From Oscillatoria salina IIICB1 (GTDB lineage Bacteria; Cyanobacteriota; Cyanobacteriia; Cyanobacteriales; SIO1D9): a stretch of 64,000 bases of DNA. The notes beneath the pieces are model-generated. The model was not told the DNA's origin. It was given only the letters and a program-made list of their open reading frames with translations, and searched no databases. Where the stretch lies: the NCBI RefSeq assembly GCF_020144665.1, contig NZ_JAAHBQ010000002.1, positions 25,481 through 89,480 of the forward strand. Reading direction: 5' to 3'. Made by a program: the position numbers and the translations under genes. Position 1 is the stretch's first letter, and each line of letters starts with the position of its first letter. This document shows positions 40,247 to 47,062 of the stretch, one piece after another.

Positions 40247-40969
40247 TTACCTGATTGATTTAAATTGAGTACCATCAGGCATAATCGCACCTTCAAAAAG
40301 AGCGCGATCGCAGATAGTTCCGGTTAAGTCTGCACCTTGCAAATTAGCTTTAACCAAAATCGCACCGCTTAAGTCAGCATAACTCAAATCGGCACCTTGA
40401 AGATTAGCTTCACTGAGATCGGTAGCGATCGCCTTCTGTCGGCTTCCTAAACTTAAGTTAGCTCGACAAAGTCTAGCTTTCTCTAAATTAGCTTTCACCA
40501 AAATCGCACCGTTAATTTTCGCATAACTTAAATCAGCATAACTCAAATTAGCTGCTTCTAAATCGGTACTTCGTTCCGGACTCGCTTGCAAATCAGCTTC
40601 AAATAAAATAGCTTTCGAGAGGTTAGCTTGACTCAAATTCGCCCCATTCAAAATAACTTTACTCAGGTTAGCTGCCTCTAAACAAGCTTTTCTCAGTTTA
40701 GCGCCACTTAAATCTGCTTCACGCAACAAAGCTCTCGATAAATCTGCTTCGCTTAAATCTGTACCCCACAGCAACGCTTCACTAAAATCAGCTTCAATCA
40801 GTTTATTCTGACTAAAGTTAGTACGACCTAATCTTGCTTGTCGAAAATCACTGTAACTAAAATCTGCACCCTGCAAATTAAGGTTAATCAATTCTGCCTC
40901 AACTAGTTTAAGCTGAGAAAAATTACGTTGTCCTTGTTCATAGCGCGTCAGAATTTCCCGAACATCCAT
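40247..40969 (-). CDS. Pentapeptide-repeat protein
   Basis: 240 residues starting MDVREILTRYEQGQRNFSQ, then about 40 A(D/N)LxX repeats forming a beta-helix, and a C-terminus with AIMPDG. Same type as the proteins at 8193 and 63558. The function is unknown. It lies between the XRE gene and the DUF3122-sqr pair, all on the minus strand, but a 40-nt gap separates it from DUF3122. Confidence 0.85.
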   Translation of the reverse strand: MDVREILTRYEQGQRNFSQLKLVEAELINLNLQGADFSYSDFRQARLGRTNFSQNKLIEADFSEALLWGTDLSEADLSRALLREADLSGAKLRKACLEAANLSKVILNGANLSQANLSKAILFEADLQASPERSTDLEAANLSYADLSYAKINGAILVKANLEKARLCRANLSLGSRQKAIATDLSEANLQGADLSYADLSGAILVKANLQGADLTGTICDRALFEGAIMPDGTQFKSIR

Positions 40970-41013
40970 ATTAATTCACTTTGACTACTCGTGTTTGTCT
41001 TCGAGAATATCAG

Positions 41014-41511
41014 TTAGTCGGTAGAGGATTTCGCGATTTCCTGCCATTCAAGGAGAACGGGAAAAGGAATGTTAATCTGGTGTGAGGCAGGTTTGAGAGG
41101 CAAAATTAGTTTAATTGACTGAGTTTGAGCTAATTGGGGCAGAATTTCCTGTAAGTCATATTCACCCACATTAGCAGCCGGAGAAGCTTTCGCAAAGCGA
41201 TCGCCTCCCAAAAAACTTTTCCCGTCTGAAGTACGCAAAGTTAAACTTTGGGGATGAGCAAATTCCGCTACACCAGGAAACCCAACTAAGCGCAAGCTAA
41301 GTTCTGCAACTGTACCGTTTTTCACCCGCTTAAACAATACCAATTGCCAAGCTTGTCCGCGATCGTCGCGCAAAGTATGACGAGATTGGTAGAGCATTTG
41401 TCCGGGGGCTTCTTCTTGCTGTCGGATAGCAGCCCAAGCGAGTTCGGAACTAGCCCAACTCCAGCCCAACAGCAGCATTAAACTTAAAAGTAAAGATAAA
41501 ATCAAGCGCAT
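41014..41511 (-). CDS. DUF3122 protein, exported, coupled to sqr
   Basis: 165 residues with a signal peptide (LILSLLLSLMLLLGWSWASSELAWA|AI). The mature part is a beta-rich domain (LYQSRHTLRDDRGQAWQLVLFKR... PQSLTLRTSDGKSFLG) of the cyanobacterial DUF3122 family. Function unknown. Its start overlaps the 3' end of sqr by 10 nt, so translation is probably coupled. The coupling suggests, as inference, an accessory role in sulfide oxidation in the lumen or periplasm. Confidence 0.8.
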   Translation of the reverse strand: MRLILSLLLSLMLLLGWSWASSELAWAAIRQQEEAPGQMLYQSRHTLRDDRGQAWQLVLFKRVKNGTVAELSLRLVGFPGVAEFAHPQSLTLRTSDGKSFLGGDRFAKASPAANVGEYDLQEILPQLAQTQSIKLILPLKPASHQINIPFPVLLEWQEIAKSSTD

Positions 41512-42806
41512 GAGCTATTTTCCTTTTGCAGAAATTCTGGTAGCGGTTTCAATAGCGATAGTCCCAACAAAATTCGCAAACCCCAACGTTCAAACCAAGG
41601 TACACCCATTCCTAAACGCATTTTCCAGAGAAAGTAACGCTCAAAAGCTTCTTTAACCCACTTCACCCAACGTCCTCGAATTGCTACAAAGTAGCGTCGT
41701 TTTCCGGTTACAGGATCGGGTAAAATCGGCGCAGCAATGTAGGCGATACCTGTATTACCAAATTCAGCGAAACAAATGCTTTCTAGTGTTGCTGACTGGA
41801 AAGGTGCTGCGATCGCTCCTAACTCAACTGCAATATTATGGGCTACTGCGAGTCCCATTGCTTCTGTCATCTGACCTGTTTTCGGCAAGCTAATCGGAAT
41901 CGGTGTTTTTTCCGGTTGTTCTAAATCAACGGTGACTCCTAAAGCGTAAATAGAAGAAAATCGTTGATGGCGATAAGTGGGTAGTACGGGAATAAATCCT
42001 TTTTGTGTGGTTAATTCTGGCACTTCTTGGAGAAATTGTACGCCCCGAAATGAAGGCAAAATCATCGCATATTGAAAAGGTAAACGATCGCTGTTCGCTA
42101 AATGAATTTCTTGAGGGTCGATTTTGGCGATCGCTACATTAGAAATAACTTTAATTCCTCGCTCTCGCAAGAGTCCAGAGGTTAATTCTGCGGTATTTTT
42201 TAATGCACCAATTCCTAAATGTCCTGGATAGGGTTCTGGGGTAACAAAGCTAATCGATACTTGTTCTCGTAGTCCCCGACGACGTAGTTCCCAATCTGCC
42301 ATTAAAACGAATTCGTAAGCGGGTCCAAAACAAGCTGCACCGGGCATTGCACCGACTACTAACGCGCCTGAATTTTGCAGAAATTCCTTCCAAGCTACTT
42401 TAGCAGCTAAAGCATGATCTGGCGTACAAACTGAATGGGTATATCCTCCATCCACTCCCAAACCAGGAATTTCGTCAAAAGCTAAAGATGCTCCTGTGGC
42501 GATCGCGACATAATCATAATTTATCTGGCGATCGCCTACTTGTAACTGTTTTTTTTGGCGATCGAGCTTTGTTACTTTGCCCTGTATCCATTTAATCCCC
42601 TGTCGTTTCGTTAGTTCCTTGAGGTCAAGCTGAAGCTTATTTAATGGCTTTAACCCTAAAGCAACTTGAATTAACCCTGGTATAAATGTAAATTTTGGCT
42701 GGTCAGAAATTAAGGTTACAGTATGCTGACGGGGCAGTAAATTCCTTAATTCGTAAGCTGTTGGCAGTCCTCCCAGTCCCGCACCAATTACCACCACCTC
42801 AGCCAT
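41502..42806 (-). CDS. sqr: Sulfide:quinone oxidoreductase
   Basis: 434 residues. FAD-binding GxGxxG is at the N-terminus (VVIGAGLGGLPTAYEL). The three redox cysteines of SQR are present: Cys127 (SVCTPDHA), Cys159 (GAACFGPAYEF) and Cys345 (ESICFAEFGN), with spacing close to the Cys124/156/347 set of Aquifex SQR. The C-terminus has amphipathic/hydrophobic helices (WGLRILLGLSLLKPL) for membrane attachment. SQR oxidises sulfide to sulfur or polysulfide and reduces quinone; in cyanobacteria it drives anoxygenic photosynthesis. A general NDH-2 is excluded by the cysteine set. The upstream isrB gene overlaps its start by 8 nt. Confidence 0.9.
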   Translation of the reverse strand: MAEVVVIGAGLGGLPTAYELRNLLPRQHTVTLISDQPKFTFIPGLIQVALGLKPLNKLQLDLKELTKRQGIKWIQGKVTKLDRQKKQLQVGDRQINYDYVAIATGASLAFDEIPGLGVDGGYTHSVCTPDHALAAKVAWKEFLQNSGALVVGAMPGAACFGPAYEFVLMADWELRRRGLREQVSISFVTPEPYPGHLGIGALKNTAELTSGLLRERGIKVISNVAIAKIDPQEIHLANSDRLPFQYAMILPSFRGVQFLQEVPELTTQKGFIPVLPTYRHQRFSSIYALGVTVDLEQPEKTPIPISLPKTGQMTEAMGLAVAHNIAVELGAIAAPFQSATLESICFAEFGNTGIAYIAAPILPDPVTGKRRYFVAIRGRWVKWVKEAFERYFLWKMRLGMGVPWFERWGLRILLGLSLLKPLPEFLQKENSSCA

Positions 42807-44025
42807 GAGTATTCACCAAAAATATTCTTGTGGATACCCCCACCGGAGCGCACCAGGTGGGGGAGGAAACAACGTCAATTGCTGCTACTGGGGTTGAATG
42901 CCCCAGCAATTGACAAATAACTTGGGGACTCACCAGCAACCCTGTTGCGCGGCAAAGTAACTGGACTTTAGAGGCACTAAATTGCCCAAGTCTTTTCCAA
43001 TTAATGTCAGAAACACTTAAGAGTTTTTGCGTGTCCCCACTTACCCATCCGATAGAAATACGTCCCGCTTTTTCTGCCTTGACTAAATCTCCTTTACGAA
43101 ATCCATGACGAGTTGTAGTGCCACCATATTTTCTGCGTTTCCCACCTTTTGTAGGAATCATTAAATGCAATTGACGACGGCTAACTGGCGGACGACGAAT
43201 AATTATGAATGGGGCTGGAGTGATAGATACAAATCCATCCCACCATCCAAGTCTCCCCTTGAGTTGTCGATACCGAACAAACTGACTTGATGCCAGACTT
43301 ATTCCATCAACAGCATGGGTTTCAGGCGATCGCTTTGATTTAGCTTTCTTTTCTTTGATTAATCCAAGTTGCTGTCGAATAGCTGCTGTTTCCCATCCGT
43401 ACAAGGTAGATGTAGTACTCAGTTTTGATAAGTGTTTAATCATCCATTTTTGCCCTACCATAACAGGGGAAAAACCTACTCCTTTCTTAGCTGTTTTGCG
43501 TCCAGAGGTTAAGTCAACATCTACCTTAACGTACTCATAGACAATCTGACTAATTGGATAGATTCGACATAGCTCAGTAGCAACTCTTAATTCTAGTTGC
43601 CGATTGGCTCGAATACTGGGAGGTAATTTATTGCCTCTGCGATTATTAAATCTAACTTGACGATGAGCGCGTTGAGAGTAAGGAATCTTCCGATTGATTC
43701 TTCTTCCTCTGCGTCCACGTCGCATCATTCGACGCTGTTCCATTCGGTCTTTAATTGACTCAAATGGTAGCACCAAATGAGACATAAATAAAGTCACTTT
43801 GGCTGATTGTACTCCAACTCCTGAATAACGCTTGCCTGGGTCAATTCCTAAAGCAATCGGCTGAGTTTTTTCGCCCGATGGTTGGTTTTTTAGTTGTACA
43901 TAAAATGCTCCTAAATCTGACCATTTTCCTATTGCTAGTCCATCCCGAATCCAACGACGTGCGCGACTCGGTTTGGTAGGCATCAATGGCTTGCCATCAG
44001 GCGATCTAACTGGAACTCGTAACAT
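42799..44025 (-). CDS. isrB: IsrB: OMEGA nickase-type RuvC protein (IscB relative lacking HNH)
   Basis: 408 residues. Order of parts: PLMP motif at residues 13-16, RuvC-I with Asp62 (ALGIDPGKRYSGVGV), an Arg-rich bridge helix (RRMMRRGRRGRR, 99-109), RuvC-II with Glu164 (IVYEYVKVD), RuvC-III with His237/Asp240 (HAVDG). Only ~67 residues separate RuvC-II and -III, and no CxxC/HNH motif is present, so this is the IsrB rather than IscB type. Known of the family: omega-RNA-guided nicking, carried by IS200/IS605-like elements without a transposase of their own. The C-terminal six codons run into the sqr gene. The upstream 44026-44250 region is the likely omega-RNA. Confidence 0.88.
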   Translation of the reverse strand: MLRVPVRSPDGKPLMPTKPSRARRWIRDGLAIGKWSDLGAFYVQLKNQPSGEKTQPIALGIDPGKRYSGVGVQSAKVTLFMSHLVLPFESIKDRMEQRRMMRRGRRGRRINRKIPYSQRAHRQVRFNNRRGNKLPPSIRANRQLELRVATELCRIYPISQIVYEYVKVDVDLTSGRKTAKKGVGFSPVMVGQKWMIKHLSKLSTTSTLYGWETAAIRQQLGLIKEKKAKSKRSPETHAVDGISLASSQFVRYRQLKGRLGWWDGFVSITPAPFIIIRRPPVSRRQLHLMIPTKGGKRRKYGGTTTRHGFRKGDLVKAEKAGRISIGWVSGDTQKLLSVSDINWKRLGQFSASKVQLLCRATGLLVSPQVICQLLGHSTPVAAIDVVSSPTWCAPVGVSTRIFLVNTHG

Positions 44026-44255
44026 GGTGATAAACCTCTACGCGAGTTTGAGTCTCTTCGCCCACCGAACCCAACATGGCTTGGCTTTCCCAACGTCTCT
44101 AACCAGGAGGCTTACAGATAATCCGAACTAGAGAAGCACTCGGAAGTGTGTAGCAGGATTCGGCTCAAGGGCTATTCAATGTTTAAAGTGAGACTGGCTC
44201 CTCACTCCCCCACCTCGCTTACAGCAGGTGAGGGTTATTGAACTCTCCTTTTCCA
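42820..44255 (-). mobile_element. IsrB-carrying IS200/IS605-like element
   Basis: Bounded by similar subterminal hairpins with CCCCACC/GGTGGGG arms (42837-42862) and CCCCACCT/AGGTGAGG arms (44207-44234). No TnpA is inside, so movement would need one in trans. Exact ends cannot be fixed without an empty site. Confidence 0.6.
44026..44250 (-). ncRNA. Candidate omega-RNA of IsrB
   Basis: In IscB/IsrB loci the omega-RNA is encoded just upstream of the nuclease with its guide at the 5' end. This 225-nt stretch lacks a reading frame, has several G+C-rich potential stems (including the 44207-44234 hairpin) and ends directly at the isrB start. The guide would come from the flank beyond about 44250. 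Position-based call; structure was not computed. Confidence 0.55.
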
Positions 44256-44304
44256 CCAAAAGTAAATTTTCACTCTTTCAATCGTCATTATTTTATAAAC
44301 TTAT

Positions 44305-44320
44305 TTAATTAATTAGTTAT
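44305..44320. promoter_or_regulatory. Weak copy of the low-oxygen palindrome
   Basis: TTAATTAATTAGTTAT fits the operator pattern except for one base in the left arm. It lies in AT-rich DNA upstream of the isrB element, where the sqr promoter would have been before insertion. Confidence 0.25.
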
Positions 44321-44540
44321 AAATTTATTTTATCAGCTTCACAGCACTTGTCAACAAATCGAAACACCCGCATCCTTTGAAACTCATATCTCAGCTAATT
44401 TTCAGCAAATTAACCGTCAAATAACTCGATCCTCACCTGGTAAACTTTGACTAGAAAATCAAAGGTTGTCCTCTGCTATAGAACAAGTTGGTTAGGACAT
44501 CCTCATTTTTGGAAAACCTTGCTAGAATAAGCTGCGATCG

Positions 44541-44594
44541 CTGTTCCCTGTTGACTGTTCACTGTTGACTGTTCACTGTTAGCTGTTCACTGCT
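44541..44594. repeat. 14-bp tandem repeat (GTTGACTGTTCACT)n
   Basis: About three and a half tandem copies with a variant last unit, right before the Nudix gene start at 44601. It resembles the CTGTTCACTG units of 25976-26240. Confidence 0.75.
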
Positions 44595-44600
44595 ATAGAT

Positions 44601-45164
44601 ATGCTTGGAGATAATCTCAACCACGATCGCTGGCGGACATTAGAATGTTTTCTCGAAATTCGTTCTCCTTGGCTGACTCTCATGGGAGAAAAGCTGGAGG
44701 ACTCTCAGCAACGAATTCTCGACTACTGGCGTGTGGAAAAGCCAGATTCCGCAATCATTTTGCCAATGCAAAATCATCAGTTTCTCTTACCTATTCCATC
44801 CTATCGTCCCGGTGTGGGTAAAGTAACATTAGATTTTCCTGGGGGCAGAATTCCTGCTGGACAAACTCCAGTCATGGCTGTAGCGGCAATTCTTCAGCGC
44901 GAGTTAGATATCGAAGCCTCAGCGATTAGCAAGCTTCAATCTCTCAATCAAGAAGGTTGGGCGATTAATAGCTCTTTTTCCAATCAACGACTTTACGGCT
45001 TCAGCGCCGAAATTGACAACCAAGTTACTATCAATCCCGACCAGTTAGGCGCTACCTATCCAATTAGCTTAACAGGTTTCCAGAATTTACTCCAAGATTT
45101 AACTTGTCTTCAGTGCCGCAATGTGTTATTGGAGTGGTGGTTATCTCAATCTCTCTCAAATTAA
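44601..45164 (+). CDS. Nudix-like protein with degenerate Nudix box
   Basis: 187 residues. The fold pattern of a Nudix hydrolase is recognisable (FPGGRIPAGQTPVMAVAAILQ, then RELDIE), but two metal-binding Glu of GX5EX7REUXEEXGU are missing: Gln88 stands at the first Glu and Ile104 at the next-to-last. Hydrolysis of nucleoside diphosphates is therefore doubtful. It lies upstream of the D1' gene and in the same direction, 168 nt apart, with the operator candidate in between. Confidence 0.7.
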   Translation: MLGDNLNHDRWRTLECFLEIRSPWLTLMGEKLEDSQQRILDYWRVEKPDSAIILPMQNHQFLLPIPSYRPGVGKVTLDFPGGRIPAGQTPVMAVAAILQRELDIEASAISKLQSLNQEGWAINSSFSNQRLYGFSAEIDNQVTINPDQLGATYPISLTGFQNLLQDLTCLQCRNVLLEWWLSQSLSN

Positions 45165-45239
45165 ATTCGCTACAAGTCTTGTTCTGCCGTCGATACAAGT
45201 TCTCTAGAAAAAAAATCCCCTTAACAACTTGACTTTTAT

Positions 45240-45255
45240 TTAACTATTTAGTTAT
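45240..45255. promoter_or_regulatory. Candidate low-oxygen operator upstream of D1' psbA
   Basis: TTAACTATTTAGTTAT, with 5-bp symmetric arms TAACT and AGTTA, 77 nt before the psbA start. It shares arms and spacing with the sites upstream of acsF and ho2. Confidence 0.5.
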
Positions 45256-45332
45256 ATAAATAAATAAGCGAGTTTTGCGCTCAAGCAATTCATCGACATA
45301 TACATTCTCAAATCAACATTCAGCCAAAAATC

Positions 45333-46415
45333 ATGACGACAACATTTGAGCAACCCAGAAGCATTAATCTCTGGGATACATTCTGTAACTGGATTGTCAG
45401 CACCGAAAATAGACTATATATTGGTTGGTTCGGAGTATTGCTGATTCCCACAGCCTTAACCGCAACAATTGTCTTTATTCTTGCCTTCATTGCCGCTCCC
45501 CCAGTAGATATCGATGGCATTCGCGAGCCTGTTTCCGGTTCGCTTCTTTACGGCAACAACATCATGACAGCTACCGTCGTTCCCACATCTGCTGCTGTAG
45601 GTTTACACCTTTATCCAATTTGGGAAGCAGGTTCAATTGATGAGTGGCTATACAATGGCGGTCCTTATCAAATGATTGTCTTGCACTTTTTGATTGGTAT
45701 CTTTGCCTATTTAGGTCGCGAATGGGAATTAAGCTATCGTTTAGGGATGCGTCCCTGGATTGCCGTTGCCTTTTCTGCACCTGTAGCCGCCGCCACAGCA
45801 GTTTTATTAATTTATCCGATTGGACAAGGTAGCTTTTCTGACGGTTTGATGCTTGGTGTTTCTGGAACCTTCAACTTTATGATTGTCTTCCAGGCAGAAC
45901 ATAACATTCTCATGCACCCTTTCCACCAACTAGGAGTTGCAGGAGTTTTTGGTGGAGCTTTATTTGCAGCTATGCACGGTTCTCTCGTCACTTCCAGCTT
46001 AATTCGAGAAACAACCGAAACCGAATCCTTGAATACTGGCTATCGCTTTGGTCAAGAGGAAGAGACTTACAATATTATTGCTGCTCATGGTTATTTTGGA
46101 CGCTTAATTTTCCAATATGCCAGCTTCAATAATTCTCGTTCGCTGCACTTCTTCCTAGCTACTTGGCCCGTTATCGGAATTTGGTTTGCTGCACTAGGAA
46201 TTAGCACAATGGCTTTCAATTTGAACGGATTCAATTTTAACCAGTCACTATTAGACAGCAATGGTGAAGTAATTAATACTTGGGCTGATATTATCAACCG
46301 AGCCAACATGGGTATTGAAGTAATGCACGAACGTAATGCGCATAACTTCCCCCTCGATTTAGCCTTCAACGAAGCTGAACCTGTAGCTTTCACTGCTCCC
46401 AGTATCAATAGCTAG
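45333..46415 (+). CDS. psbA: Photosystem II D1' protein (microaerobic psbA variant)
   Basis: 360 residues with all D1 functional residues: TyrZ 161, Asp170, Glu189, His190, His198, His215, Ser264, His272, His332, Glu333, His337, Asp342 and the Ala344 processing site. Residues 80, 158 and 286 are Ala, Leu and Ala, where standard D1 has Gly, Phe and Thr; these three changes define D1' (Synechocystis psbA1, Thermosynechococcus psbA2), which is induced under low oxygen. Glu130 is the high-light-type residue. D1' supports water oxidation with altered redox tuning. The gene stands among low-oxygen genes and ends in an intrinsic terminator. Confidence 0.97.
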   Translation: MTTTFEQPRSINLWDTFCNWIVSTENRLYIGWFGVLLIPTALTATIVFILAFIAAPPVDIDGIREPVSGSLLYGNNIMTATVVPTSAAVGLHLYPIWEAGSIDEWLYNGGPYQMIVLHFLIGIFAYLGREWELSYRLGMRPWIAVAFSAPVAAATAVLLIYPIGQGSFSDGLMLGVSGTFNFMIVFQAEHNILMHPFHQLGVAGVFGGALFAAMHGSLVTSSLIRETTETESLNTGYRFGQEEETYNIIAAHGYFGRLIFQYASFNNSRSLHFFLATWPVIGIWFAALGISTMAFNLNGFNFNQSLLDSNGEVINTWADIINRANMGIEVMHERNAHNFPLDLAFNEAEPVAFTAPSINS

Positions 46416-46449
46416 ATTAACTTGATTCTTCTTCCTACTGATTAGTTAA

Positions 46450-46480
46450 AAAACGCTCTCTACGGAGGGCGTTTTCTTTT
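46450..46480 (+). terminator. Intrinsic terminator after D1' psbA
   Basis: Stem AAAACGCTCTC with GAGGGCGTTTT, followed by a CTTTTT run. Confidence 0.85.
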
Positions 46481-46519
46481 TATGATTAATTTATCGAGGT
46501 GGCAAAAGAAAGTTGGGAA

Positions 46520-46891
46520 TTAAATAAACCGTTCAAATTTAGCTGCTTGTTGTTGGATACGATCGCCGACGCGATCGCAGACTAACTCGCATAGCTCAAA
46601 GATGACGGGATCGCTAATTTCGTAATAAACACTTACTCCTTGAGGCTGACGAGATAAAAGCCCTGCTTGAGTTAACATTTTCAGATGTTTAGACAAATTT
46701 GCTTGTCCCAACCCCGTCGCATCACCCAGTTCCGTCACATTCATTGCTCCCGATCTCAAACAGCTTAAAATTTGCAGCCGACTCACTTCTGAGAGGACTT
46801 TAAAATATTCAGCAATGGGAGCTAAAGCTTCTGGAGTTGTTTTTGGTGAAAGAGATTTTTGCATAACGGAATTGGGATTTCCTAACTTCAT
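46520..46891 (-). CDS. ArsR/SmtB-family regulator, possible SqrR-like thiol sensor
   Basis: 123 residues from the ATG at 46891, chosen because AGGA lies 5 nt upstream; the frame is open to 46954. Winged HTH: KVLSEVSRLQILSCLRSGAMNVTELGDATGLGQANLSKHLKMLTQAGLLSRQPQG. No metal site typical of ArsR or SmtB is seen. Cys44 (ILSCL) and Cys101/Cys105 (ELCELVC) have a spacing like the Cys41/Cys107 pair of SqrR, the persulfide-sensing repressor of sqr in Rhodobacter. Together with the nearby sqr this makes a sulfide-responsive regulator plausible, but not proven. Confidence 0.82.
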   Translation of the reverse strand: MKLGNPNSVMQKSLSPKTTPEALAPIAEYFKVLSEVSRLQILSCLRSGAMNVTELGDATGLGQANLSKHLKMLTQAGLLSRQPQGVSVYYEISDPVIFELCELVCDRVGDRIQQQAAKFERFI

Positions 46892-47007
46892 TAAATTCCT
46901 ATATAGTATTTTAGCTAATTCTTCGCCTTGCTTTATAATTTCTTCCCAGAGCAAATCAACAGAAACTCTAGTGAAGTTATTATTTCAACCAAGAAATTAA
47001 CTTTGAC

Positions 47008-47040
47008 AAAAAAAGAGATGCGGGCGAAACCCACATCTCC
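47008..47040 (-). terminator. Intrinsic terminator of ftsH
   Basis: On the minus strand, stem GAGATGTGGG/CCCGCATCTC followed by a T7 run, 23 nt after the ftsH stop. Confidence 0.85.
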
Positions 47041-47062
47041 AACTAATCTTAAGCTCAAAAAT

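Noticed and set aside
41502..42806. Type II NADH dehydrogenase
   Set aside because: The Cys127/159/345 set and GAACFGPAYEF are SQR features.
42799..44025. IscB with HNH nuclease
   Set aside because: The stretch between RuvC-II and RuvC-III is too short and lacks HNH and zinc cysteines; IsrB fits better.
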